64,000 bases of DNA from Puteibacter caeruleilacunae. Lineage in GTDB: Bacteria > Bacteroidota > Bacteroidia > Bacteroidales > Prolixibacteraceae. Made by a program: the position numbers and the translations under genes. The notes below the pieces were generated by a model that was not told where the DNA came from, did no database searches, and worked only from the letters and a program-made list of their open reading frames with translations. The stretch lies in the NCBI GenBank assembly GCA_005217565.1, contig SJCO01000002.1:575213-639212 (forward strand), written 5' to 3'. Positions 24,751 through 34,200 of this stretch are shown here, piece by piece (the stretch's first letter is position 1; every line of letters starts with the position of its first letter).

Positions 24751-26094
24751 CTAGATTCCAGTATAGTTATGAGGAGTGATACGCTTCATTTCAGCTTTGA
24801 TTTCATCGCTTACTTCCAGTGTATCAACAAACTCATGAATTAACTCCTGATCCATCTTGCGATTTGTACGAGTCAATTCTTTCAATGCCTCATAAGGATT
24901 AGGATAAGCCTCTCTTCTCAGGATAGTCTGAATAGCCTCTGCCACTACAGCCCAGTTATCTTCAAGATCTCTGTTAAATGCATCTTGATTCAATAACAAT
25001 TTACCAAGACCTTTCAATGTTGATTTCAATGAAATCATCGAGTGACCGATAGGTACACCAATACTACGCAATACAGTAGAATCAGTAAGGTCACGCTGTA
25101 AACGCGAGATAGGCAATTTATTAGTCAGGTGCTCAAAGATCGCATTAGCAATACCTAAGTTACCTTCTGAGTTTTCGAAATCGATAGGATTTACTTTATG
25201 AGGCATTGCTGAAGAACCAACTTCACCTTTCTTAATCTTCTGCTTGAAGTAATCCATTGAAATGTAAGTCCACATATCGCGGTTCAAGTCAATGAAAATA
25301 GTATTGATTCTTTTCAATCCATCGAAAATTGCTCCATAGTTGTCGTAGTGCGCAATCTGAGTAGTAATCTGAGAACGCTCTAATTTAAGATTTTCATTAC
25401 AGAACTTATTTCCGAATGCTACCCAATCAACTTCTGGGTAAGCAACATGATGCGCATTAAAGTTTCCTGTTGCTCCACCGAATTTAGCATAGCATGGAAT
25501 TCCTTTTAACAAGTCCATTTGAACCTGGATACGCTCAATAAATACTCTTAACTCTTTTCCTAAACGAGTAGGAGAAGCAGGCTGTCCGTGTGTACGTGCC
25601 AACATTGATACATCTTCCCAAGCCAATGCCAACTCATCCAATTTAGCAACCACTTCCTCTAATAAAGGATAGTATACATCATGGATAGCATCACGCAATG
25701 AACATGGAACTGCAGTATTATTGATATCTTGAGAAGTCAATCCGAAGTGAATAAACTCTTTATGAGCTTCCAATCCAAGAGCATCAAACTTCTCTTTGAT
25801 GAAATACTCAACTGCTTTTACATCGTGATTGGTTACACTCTCGATATCTTTTACTCGTTGTGCATCCTCAACAGAAAAATCACGATAAATATCTCTTAGA
25901 TCTTCAACTTTATCAAGATCAAAACCTTTTAACTGCTCCAATGGTAGTTCACAAAGAGCAATGAAATATTCGATCTCAACAAATACACGATATTTAATTA
26001 AAGCATATTCTGAGAAATAATCACCCAAAATATCAACCTTATTACGATAACGCCCATCTACAGGCGAAATAGCAGTTAAAATATTTAAATCCAT
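24751..26094 (-). CDS. purB: Adenylosuccinate lyase
   Basis: This enzyme acts twice in purine synthesis, releasing fumarate from SAICAR and from adenylosuccinate. I use the ATG giving MDLNILTAISPVDGRY and 447 residues; an in-frame ATG 120 bp upstream would add a segment not found in the family. The signature loop GEVGSSAMPHKVNPIDFEN with the catalytic Ser, TSQDINNTAVP and ARTHGQPASPT are present. The sequence resembles the E. coli-type PurB (456 residues). guaB lies 18 kb away in the same window. Confidence 0.97.
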   Translation of the reverse strand: MDLNILTAISPVDGRYRNKVDILGDYFSEYALIKYRVFVEIEYFIALCELPLEQLKGFDLDKVEDLRDIYRDFSVEDAQRVKDIESVTNHDVKAVEYFIKEKFDALGLEAHKEFIHFGLTSQDINNTAVPCSLRDAIHDVYYPLLEEVVAKLDELALAWEDVSMLARTHGQPASPTRLGKELRVFIERIQVQMDLLKGIPCYAKFGGATGNFNAHHVAYPEVDWVAFGNKFCNENLKLERSQITTQIAHYDNYGAIFDGLKRINTIFIDLNRDMWTYISMDYFKQKIKKGEVGSSAMPHKVNPIDFENSEGNLGIANAIFEHLTNKLPISRLQRDLTDSTVLRSIGVPIGHSMISLKSTLKGLGKLLLNQDAFNRDLEDNWAVVAEAIQTILRREAYPNPYEALKELTRTNRKMDQELIHEFVDTLEVSDEIKAEMKRITPHNYTGI

Positions 26095-26266
26095 TTTATT
26101 AATTTGATGTAATTTGATTGTGTAAATTTTCCCACAAAGGTAGAAAATTAATGGTGACACACTGAAAGACCCATACATTTTTAGGGGGTGTATTGTTGAG
26201 AAGTTAACAAACAAGAAGAGCGTTAGCCCCCATGACTAAAACTTCAGCCTCATATTGCAAAAAAGA

Positions 26267-26283
26267 TGCTTTATCATAAAGCA
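26267..26283. promoter_or_regulatory. 17-bp perfect palindrome upstream of NfeD gene
   Basis: TGCTTTAT and ATAAAGCA flank a single C. It lies 18 bp before TACATTTA (26302-26309), a 7/8 match to the -7 box, so a bound regulator would cover the -33 region. The architecture matches the palindrome at 16146-16162, though the sequence differs. Confidence 0.4.
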
Positions 26284-26335
26284 AATCACGCATAATTTTT
26301 TTACATTTAGGATTATCATATAAAACAACGAAATC

Positions 26336-27757
26336 ATGAAGATAAAGTCGGCGTTTTCAATCATATTAGCACTTTTCACAATACTAACACTGCACATTAA
26401 ATCATTTGCTGCAGAGGATGATACAACGTTGGTCTATAAGTTCAACATAAAACAGGAAATTGCCCCTGCAATTTGGCGACAAACACAGCAGGTGTTAGAA
26501 CTGGCAGAGCAAGATAGTGCAGAGCTAATTATTATCCATATGAACACCTATGGAGGAACAGTAGTTGATGCCGATTCTATTCGCACAGCTCTATTAAACT
26601 GTAAAATACCGGTGTATGTATTTATCGATAACAATGCAGCATCGGCGGGCGCACTTATTTCGGTTGCCTGCGATAGTATTTTCATGAGTCGTGGTGCCAG
26701 TATCGGTGCTGCAACAGTTGTAAATCAGACAGGGCAGGCAATGCCCGACAAATATCAATCATACATGAGATCAACCATGCGATCAACAGCCGAAGCGCAT
26801 GGGAAAGACACAATAATCACAGCAACAGACACCATCTACAAGTGGAAACGTGATCCTCAGATTGCTGAAGCAATGGTTGATCAATCGATCTATGTAGCAG
26901 GAATCTCGGATACAGGTAAAGTACTTACTTTCACTCCTTCTGAAGCCATTAAACATGGCTTTTGTGAAGGGCAGGTAAAAGATATCGATGAAATCATTGA
27001 AAGATCACAAATAAAGAAATACCGTATTGAAGAATACAAACCATCCGGTTTAGAAAAACTTATTGGATTCTTAGTACACCCAATGGTTTCAGGTATTCTT
27101 ATCATGGCCATCTTTGGAGGGATTTACTTTGAGATGCAAACACCAGGAATAGGTTTTCCTCTTGCCATTGCAGTTCTGGCTGCAATCACTTATTTTGCAC
27201 CACTTTACCTTGAAGGATTGGCCGCCAACTGGGAAATCGCTTTATTCATTGTAGGTTTAATTCTCATTGCTGTAGAAATATTTGTTATACCAGGCTTTGG
27301 TATTGCCGGAATCTCCGGTATTTCACTGGTACTAGGAGGCTTGATATTAAGCCTATTGAAGAATGTTCGCTTCAACTTCGACGGAGTTGATCCAATTAGT
27401 ATTGCAGTAGCATTTGCAACAGTAATCATATCAGTTACAACATCCTTTCTGTTATCACTATACCTAAGCCAGAAGATTTTCACGGCAAAATCAGGCCCAT
27501 TGCGTAACCTTGCGTTGAATGCAACACAACTCACAAATGAAGGTTATATTGGAATTGATACCGTACAGAAAAGCATGAAAGGGAAAACGGGATATGCTCA
27601 CACTGTTCTCAGACCATCAGGAAAGGTAATTATTGAAGGTGAAATTATGGATGCCAAATCGGAGATGGGCTTTATAGAGAAGGGAGAGCCAATCATCGTT
27701 ATTCGTGATGAAGCCAGTCAGCTGTACGTAGAACCATTCGACGACAGACGCTCTTAG
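26336..27757 (+). CDS. NfeD-family membrane serine protease
   Basis: The 473-residue protein has a signal peptide (to about residue 25), a ClpP/S49-like protease domain (about 30-220) and a run of four to five membrane helices (about 240-385). A C-terminal OB-fold NfeD domain follows (about 395-465). The nucleophile is in NNAASAGALIS and the general-base Lys in MPDKYQSYMRS. Long NfeD proteins are thought to work with stomatin/SPFH membrane proteins; none is adjacent, and the downstream gene is a GroES-like protein with its own promoter box. Substrate unknown. Confidence 0.9.
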   Translation: MKIKSAFSIILALFTILTLHIKSFAAEDDTTLVYKFNIKQEIAPAIWRQTQQVLELAEQDSAELIIIHMNTYGGTVVDADSIRTALLNCKIPVYVFIDNNAASAGALISVACDSIFMSRGASIGAATVVNQTGQAMPDKYQSYMRSTMRSTAEAHGKDTIITATDTIYKWKRDPQIAEAMVDQSIYVAGISDTGKVLTFTPSEAIKHGFCEGQVKDIDEIIERSQIKKYRIEEYKPSGLEKLIGFLVHPMVSGILIMAIFGGIYFEMQTPGIGFPLAIAVLAAITYFAPLYLEGLAANWEIALFIVGLILIAVEIFVIPGFGIAGISGISLVLGGLILSLLKNVRFNFDGVDPISIAVAFATVIISVTTSFLLSLYLSQKIFTAKSGPLRNLALNATQLTNEGYIGIDTVQKSMKGKTGYAHTVLRPSGKVIIEGEIMDAKSEMGFIEKGEPIIVIRDEASQLYVEPFDDRRS

Positions 27758-27784
27758 GTATTTCAATTCAGCTTAAATTCTTAT

Positions 27785-27792
27785 TATCTTTG
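27785..27792 (+). promoter_or_regulatory. -7 promoter box of GroES-like gene
   Basis: TATCTTTG is an exact TAnnTTTG match 23 bp before the start codon. A TTG element at the right distance is not seen. Confidence 0.4.
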
Positions 27793-27814
27793 CATTTGTT
27801 TAAAATATTAGACA

Positions 27815-28198
27815 ATGTCGTTGATAATAGAGGAAAAAGATTTACAAAAATTCATTCTAGTAGGAGATAGAGTATTAATCAGGCCCAAAAATCCACTTGG
27901 AAAGACAAAAAGCGGTTTGTACCTACCTCCTTCAATTCAGGAAAAAGAAAACTTACAAGCTGGTTATATATTAAAAGTTGGTCCAGGATACCCTATTCCA
28001 GCAATGACCAACGAAGATGAACCATGGAAAGAGCAGACCGATGAGGTAAAATATGTACCTCTTCAAGCCAAAGAAGGAGACTTGGCTGTCTACCTCAACA
28101 AAAGTGGTTTCGAAATAGAGTTTAATAACGAGAAATACGTCATTCTTCCTCACTCTGCAATTATGATGTTGATCAGAGATGAAGACCTTTTTAAATAG
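27815..28198 (+). CDS. GroES-like co-chaperonin-fold protein
   Basis: The 127-residue protein has the Cpn10 fold signature VGDRVLIRPKNP...SGLYLPPS and a closing GFEIEFNNEKYVILPHSAIMML. It is longer than true GroES (about 95) because of an insert around residues 60-90 (EDEPWKEQTDEVKYVP). No groEL is adjacent, so this is probably a paralogue of the groES that pairs with GroEL elsewhere. It is followed after 6 bp by an alpha/beta hydrolase and is likely cotranscribed with it. Confidence 0.85.
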   Translation: MSLIIEEKDLQKFILVGDRVLIRPKNPLGKTKSGLYLPPSIQEKENLQAGYILKVGPGYPIPAMTNEDEPWKEQTDEVKYVPLQAKEGDLAVYLNKSGFEIEFNNEKYVILPHSAIMMLIRDEDLFK

Positions 28199-28204
28199 TA
28201 AGTT

Positions 28205-29011
28205 TTGGATCAGCAACACAACATTAATCAAACAACGATCAATTATCGTTTGACAGGAGAAGGAATGCCAATAGTTTGGCTTCATGGGATGATGATGAAC
28301 ATGACGACAGATGACCAAATGAAAGTTATCGATTTCAACGCCCTTGAGCAATCCCTTAAATTATTGCGGTTTGAGGCTCCGGCACATGGACAATCAACAG
28401 GGACATTAAATCCAACCAATTACCAATGGGATAAAGTCGGTGACATCTATCATCAAATGGCTATTGAACTTCTTGACCAACCATACATTGCAGCAGGTTT
28501 TTCTATGGGATCGGCAGCAGCTTTGGGTACAGCAATTAAGCATCCTGATCAAGTAAAAGCGTTGATTCTAGCAATGCCTCCTGTTATTTGGGATGACCGC
28601 CCTGAGCAAGCAAAATCATATCGTAAAATGGCACTTTGGGCCAACCAGGGAAAATTAGATCGTTTTTTACCGATGTTATTGACCTCAACACCATCACCTG
28701 TTGATTTTGTTGAAGAAAAACAATCAGGATGCCAAAAAGCAGTACGCACAGGTATGTGTGGATTACAATCGGATTACTACGAACCACTACTTCTTGGTGC
28801 TTCACAATCGGATTACCCATCGATAGAAGAAATCAGCAAGTTAAAAATCCCTACATTAATATTGGGTTGGAAAGGGGATCCCACACACCCCATTAAAAGC
28901 TGTGAAGAATTACAGAAAGCGCTCCCCCATGCACAGGTTCACATTGCGAATTCATACGAAGACTATCATGCAAATACCTCCATTGTAGCGCAATTTCTTA
29001 GCTGCTTATAA
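28205..29011 (+). CDS. Alpha/beta-hydrolase
   Basis: The 268-residue enzyme has the hydrolase fold: oxyanion turn VWLHGMM, nucleophile elbow AGFSMGSAA (Ser about 99), acid in GWKGDPTH and a His in YEDYHANT. The start is a TTG; the in-frame stop TAA is just upstream, and the next ATG would delete the first beta strand, so TTG is well supported. It starts 6 bp after the GroES-like gene. Substrate is unknown; esterases, lyase-like and signalling hydrolases all share this fold. Confidence 0.85.
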   Translation: MDQQHNINQTTINYRLTGEGMPIVWLHGMMMNMTTDDQMKVIDFNALEQSLKLLRFEAPAHGQSTGTLNPTNYQWDKVGDIYHQMAIELLDQPYIAAGFSMGSAAALGTAIKHPDQVKALILAMPPVIWDDRPEQAKSYRKMALWANQGKLDRFLPMLLTSTPSPVDFVEEKQSGCQKAVRTGMCGLQSDYYEPLLLGASQSDYPSIEEISKLKIPTLILGWKGDPTHPIKSCEELQKALPHAQVHIANSYEDYHANTSIVAQFLSCL

Positions 29012-29038
29012 AACTAAAAAGTAACCATATAAATTAAC

Positions 29039-29081
29039 AGAATTGAGTAATACTTCAAATTCAGAAGCATTACTCAATTCT
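29039..29081. terminator. Bidirectional terminator-like hairpin
   Basis: A perfect 13-bp stem (29039-29051 with 29069-29081) with AT-rich flanks separates the convergent hydrolase and sulfatase genes. The tail has few consecutive T. Confidence 0.6.
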
Positions 29082-29084
29082 AAA

Positions 29085-30635
29085 TTATTTCTTTTGCGGC
29101 TGATCCCATAATCGATAAGGATCATTCACTTTTTCCATTTCCTCAAGTAATAATGCTTCCATTTCCTTACGCTTAGCTGCGTATTTTGGATCATCAGCTA
29201 GATTCACTTGATTTTTCCCTGGAGTATTGCCAGTTAATTCAATTACCTTAGGATCATGATGCTCCTTAAGTAATTCATTTGGATTTTCCTTAAGATTAAA
29301 CAACTGAGTCTCACGAACCTCTCCATCCATCATATCATACTTAATCAATTTCCAGTCGCCTTTTTTCACACAACGCATACCTGGCTTTGTTCCGCCACAA
29401 TAAACACCATACATCACATCTCTAATCTGTTCTTGCTCTCCATTCAACACACCTTTAAAGCTTTGTCCGTTTACTGTTTCCGGAACATTTATTCCAGCCA
29501 ATTCGCATAAAGTAGGCAACACATCCATGAGGTAGATATTTCCCTTAACTTTTTTTCCAGCTTTTAGTCCAGGACCTTTAGCTATAAAAGGCACCTGCCA
29601 ACTATGCTCATACAAGTTTTGCTTTCCCATAAAAGCATGTCGCCCCACAGCGATACCATGATCCGATGTAAAAAAGATATAGGTATTCTCCAATTCCCCA
29701 GTTTCTTTTAGCTTCTTTAACACTCTTCCAATTTGGGTGTCTAGATTTTCGATACAAGCAAACTCTTTACCTTTTTCATTCCTCACTGTTGCTTCATCAC
29801 GTCGGTCCATTACTCCAGGTACACGGTATTCATCCCTCAACTTTGGATGTCCATGAAAAAATGGCTGTTTAGGTAAATAGTTTGCTGGAAGTTTCGGAGC
29901 CTTCGGATTAACCTCTGATGGTGGTCCTGGATCCACAGCTCCGTATTTCTTTAATAGCTCTGATTTACCATGACGGGCATCATGAGGATGAGAAAATCCC
30001 AGGTAAATTAAGAATGGCTTTTTATCGGATTGACCTATTCGATCTTGTAAGTAATCAATCACATGATCAGCATGCCACTTACTACCGTTCTCATCATCGG
30101 CAAAACGACATGTTTTATCGAAACGCCTTTGGAACAATTGATTAGCACCATCATAACTATTCCCCCATTTACATGTACGGAATGTTTCATATCCAGCTCG
30201 CTTAAAAACTGCAGGCATACTATTAAACGCAGGATCATCAGGAGTTAAACTGGCATAACTTTTCTCTGGTTCATGCTTATAATCGTTTCTTTTCATACGG
30301 GTTGGTAAACCTTGTGTTCGCCACACATTTCTCCCTGTCATGATCATTGTGCGTGAAGGAGTACATACCGCTCCACTCCATGCCCCCATATGATGAGCAG
30401 TAGTAAAGGTTATACCTTCATTGGCCAATCGATCAATTACTGGAGTATCACATTCTTTATCTCCATAAACACCGAGTGTTCGGGCATCCTGATCATCGGC
30501 AATGATAAACAGAATATTAGGCTGCGAATTTGTATTCTCTGTAGTAGCAGAAGTAGTACAGCCGCCCACAGATACGGTAGTCAGAATCGATATACCGTAC
30601 ATTAATTGCATTCTATTGTTCAAAATTCGTTTCAT
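29085..30635 (-). CDS. Secreted arylsulfatase-type sulfatase
   Basis: The 516-residue enzyme has an N-terminal signal with a cysteine in SVGGCTTSA, so it is probably a lipoprotein. The metal-binding start FIIADDQDARTLG and the activation motif CTPSRTMIMTGR are intact: the Cys of CxPSR is converted to formylglycine. The DHGIAVGRHAFMGKQNLYEHS segment supplies further metal and sulfate ligands. Such enzymes remove sulfate from polysaccharides or glycosaminoglycans. It diverges from the FGE-like fusion gene across a 611-bp region, and no other sulfatase is in the window. Substrate is not readable. Confidence 0.93.
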   Translation of the reverse strand: MKRILNNRMQLMYGISILTTVSVGGCTTSATTENTNSQPNILFIIADDQDARTLGVYGDKECDTPVIDRLANEGITFTTAHHMGAWSGAVCTPSRTMIMTGRNVWRTQGLPTRMKRNDYKHEPEKSYASLTPDDPAFNSMPAVFKRAGYETFRTCKWGNSYDGANQLFQRRFDKTCRFADDENGSKWHADHVIDYLQDRIGQSDKKPFLIYLGFSHPHDARHGKSELLKKYGAVDPGPPSEVNPKAPKLPANYLPKQPFFHGHPKLRDEYRVPGVMDRRDEATVRNEKGKEFACIENLDTQIGRVLKKLKETGELENTYIFFTSDHGIAVGRHAFMGKQNLYEHSWQVPFIAKGPGLKAGKKVKGNIYLMDVLPTLCELAGINVPETVNGQSFKGVLNGEQEQIRDVMYGVYCGGTKPGMRCVKKGDWKLIKYDMMDGEVRETQLFNLKENPNELLKEHHDPKVIELTGNTPGKNQVNLADDPKYAAKRKEMEALLLEEMEKVNDPYRLWDQPQKK

Positions 30636-31246
30636 TTGTTTAAAAGATATTTAGATTAAAGATTTTATGATTTTGTCTCCAATTTTCCTTTTGCTCTTCA
30701 TCCAGACACGCTTAAAGATCTTACCAGACGCTTAAAGGCGTAGCCCTCCCCTTTCCGGTTCAGGTTTCCGTTCTCAGGTTTCCATTTCACGGATTAGGGA
30801 AGCAAACTACAGCTTTTTGTAAAATGAGAGCTTATTTGTTACATATGAACTAGTATCACTAATGGTAGCGGGAAAAGTGATTGAAAACATTTTTTACTTT
30901 TGAACAATACTTACCCTTTTTGAATACATTTTTAACACATCAAAAATCACAGGTATTTCTATTTTGCAATAGTTAAAAAAGAATATAAATGTGATGTTGA
31001 TGGCATGGAGTAGTTGATCCCATTACGCTGTTATTTCTACGAAGATATTTGGAGTAGAGCGAAGGATTTCATACTTTAGTTTCAGATACAGCACTTTGTT
31101 TCACGTTTGAAACACGACTCTATTATAAACAATGAATTATTACAAATATGGTTCAATCTGAGTATTTCACTTCTATTGAATCATATGACATTCAGGTTTA
31201 TAAGAAATAAAAATATCAATAATTCAATCTATATAATCGACAAATT
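30636..31246. other. Divergent intergenic region of sulfatase and fusion gene
   Basis: No gene is seen in these 611 bp. Two pairs of direct repeats are present: CCAGACACGCTTAAAG (30702) with CCAGACGCTTAAAG (30724), and TCAGGTTTCC at 30760 and 30774. A GTTTCA/TGAAAC inverted repeat lies at 31098-31113, about 135 bp before the fusion gene. The 22- and 14-bp spacings of the direct repeats fit regulator binding on adjacent turns, but no exact promoter box was found. Confidence 0.4.
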
Positions 31247-34200
31247 ATGAAAGCAAAACAATTCATTTTCTTGCTGATTACAATGACTGCTTTAACGATA
31301 AATGCAATTGCATCTGTCCAGTCGTCATTTTACAGTAAGAAATCAACTTTCGAAGCGACCTTGCTTTCCTCTTTTGAGAAAATTCAAAAATACGAGGAGA
31401 AACATGGTCCTGTGTTTACAGTAAGTGATGAGCTTACTCCGGATAATGGTCAGACATTATCAATCAATGTTACGAACTGTACTTCTGTGTATGTGCGAAG
31501 CAATTACGAGTCGGGGTACAAAAAAATGTGGGATCCTACAGTGATGATTCCAGCTATGTTTGTGAATGTTGTAAATCCAGCCTGGGAATTGACCTCAGGA
31601 GGAACAGTAAAGGCCGAAAACAAAGTAGAGTCTTTCAATGATCTTACACAACGTTTCGGAACATTTAATGGAAAAAGAAACCGCACATTCAAACTGAATG
31701 ATGGTAAAGTTAAAGCTGAGAATGGTTTCGAATTTCGTTATCACTGGGTAAGTCAAGCTGAACTTTTAGCTCCAAAGAATGCTAAAACGTTCAAAACAGC
31801 TTTTATTCCTAAACAAGGAACTATTTATTCATTCATCTACACTGATGAGTTCAATGCATTCCTTGAGGCCCTAAAGCATGATTTTCCAATGGAAACAGAA
31901 ATGTTTCTTGGTAAGAACTATCAGCACCTGAAAAGAATTGCTGGTTTTAAGAAAGATGCAGGCAACTTATCATGGGGCAAGCAAATAGATGCATTGGTAA
32001 ATGCAGATAGTAGAATAAGTTCGGCTAATGGTAATGATGCAAAGGCATTCCTAAATTTGGTTGAGCGTCAATCATATCTTGAGCGACTAGATGCGATCGA
32101 TTTTGAAGCGCTTGAACTAGCCATTAAAGACATAAAAAATACTTATCCTCAAAAGTATAGTAAAGCAGATAAATACCTGAGCCAACTAGATGCTTATAAA
32201 TCATCGAAAAAGGAACTCATTAATAAGATTAGCAAGGGTGATGAAAATGCATTCAAACAAGTAGTAGGTATTGAAGCATTCCAACAGGAAGCATTGCTAG
32301 CCAATCCTGCTATTGATTTTGAGAACATCCTGTTGATCAAACGTCAAAAGCTTATAAGCAATAATAAATCGTCTATTGGACAAGGTCCTGATCCATTCGG
32401 ACTAGCAAGTAACTTTCAGAGTTTATCGATGATTAATCGTGATATCTGGGATAACGAGATTGCATCATATTCCTTAAAAGAAGGTAATATGAAGACAGTA
32501 CTTAAACCAGACGATAACCGTTTTATTGGTTTGTTCGACTTGCATTTTGATGCTGAAAAGATGCTCTTTTCGCTACCGACTGATAAAAACCAATGGCAGG
32601 TTTTCGAATCTAATGCAGATGGTAGCAACATTCGTCAGGTTTCTCCTACAGAAGAATCAGTAGACAACTATGATGCATGTTATCTGCCAAATGAAGAAAT
32701 CATTTTCTCCTCTACTCGTAATATGCACGGAGTACCTTGTGTTAGTGGATCAAGTGATGTTGCCAACTTATGTCGCATGGACAAAGACGGCGGGAATATC
32801 CGAATGTTATGTTTCGACCAGGACGACAACTGGCATCCAACAATGCTGAACAATGGTAAAGTAATGTATACACGTTGGGAGTACACCGATGAGCCTCACT
32901 ACTTTACAAGAGTATTGATGAATATGAATCCTGATGGAACTAATCAGAAGGAATACTACGGAAGTTCATCATATTGGCCTAATTCAATTTTCTATACAAA
33001 AGCAATTCCTAATCACCCAACAAAAGTTGTAGGTATTGTTACCGGACACCATGGAACACGTCGTGCTGGTGAGTTAGTTATTTTTGATCCTGTAAAAGGA
33101 CGTTTCGAAACTGACGGAGTTATTCAAAAGATCCCAGGACGTGGACAGAAAGTTGAAGCTACAATTGCCGACCGTCTTGTTGATGATGTATGGCCTAAGT
33201 TCTTAACTCCATACCCTATCAATGAAAAGTATTTCCTTGTGGCGATGCAAAAATCGCCATACGACAAATTTGGAATCTATCTGGTAGATGTATTCGATAA
33301 CCTTGTTCCTTTGATTACTGATACTGACTATGCGTTCTTCGAACCAGTCCCATTGAAAAAGACTCAACGTCCTCCGGTTATTCCTGATCGTGTTAATCTT
33401 GACAGTAAAGAAGCGACCATTTATATTTCAGATATCTATGAAGGTAGAGCAATGAAGCATGTACCTAGAGGTACAGTTAAATCTTTGCGTTTGTTTGAGC
33501 CAAACTATGCTGTTAGAAAAACAGGTGGTCATATTAATATAGGTATCGACGGACCATGGGACGCGAAAAAAATTATGGGAACTGTTCCTGTATATCCTGA
33601 TGGATCAGCACACTTCACTGTTCCTGCCAATACTCCTATCGCAGTTCAACCATTAGACGAGAAAGGACAAGCAGTACAGGTTATGCGTTCGTGGTTTACA
33701 GCTATGCCTGGCGAGCGTTTATCATGTGTTGGATGTCACGAAGATCAAAACATGATCCCTCCAGCGAGGTTTACTGAAGCTTCAAGAAAAAAGCCTTCAA
33801 TAATCAAAGAATGGTACGGACCAGCCAGAGGATTTAGCTTTAAGAATGAAGTACAACCAGTACTTGATCGATATTGTGCGGGATGTCATACTGAAGGAAA
33901 AGGGATTCCTGATTTCTCAAGAAAACAAGCTGACACACACAACATTGGAAATAAAAAAGGAAAATATGATTTCACACCATCGTATGTAAACCTTCATCCA
34001 TATGTACGTCGTGCTGGTAATGAGGGAGACTATAGGGTACAGAATCCTTACGAGTATCATGCCAACACTAGTGAGTTGGTTCAAAAGCTTCGTAAAGGGC
34101 ACCATAATGTACAGATGGATGCAGAATCCTGGGATAGACTAATTACCTGGATTGATCTGAATGTTCCTGACAAAGGAACATGGACAGAAAGAGCTCCTGA

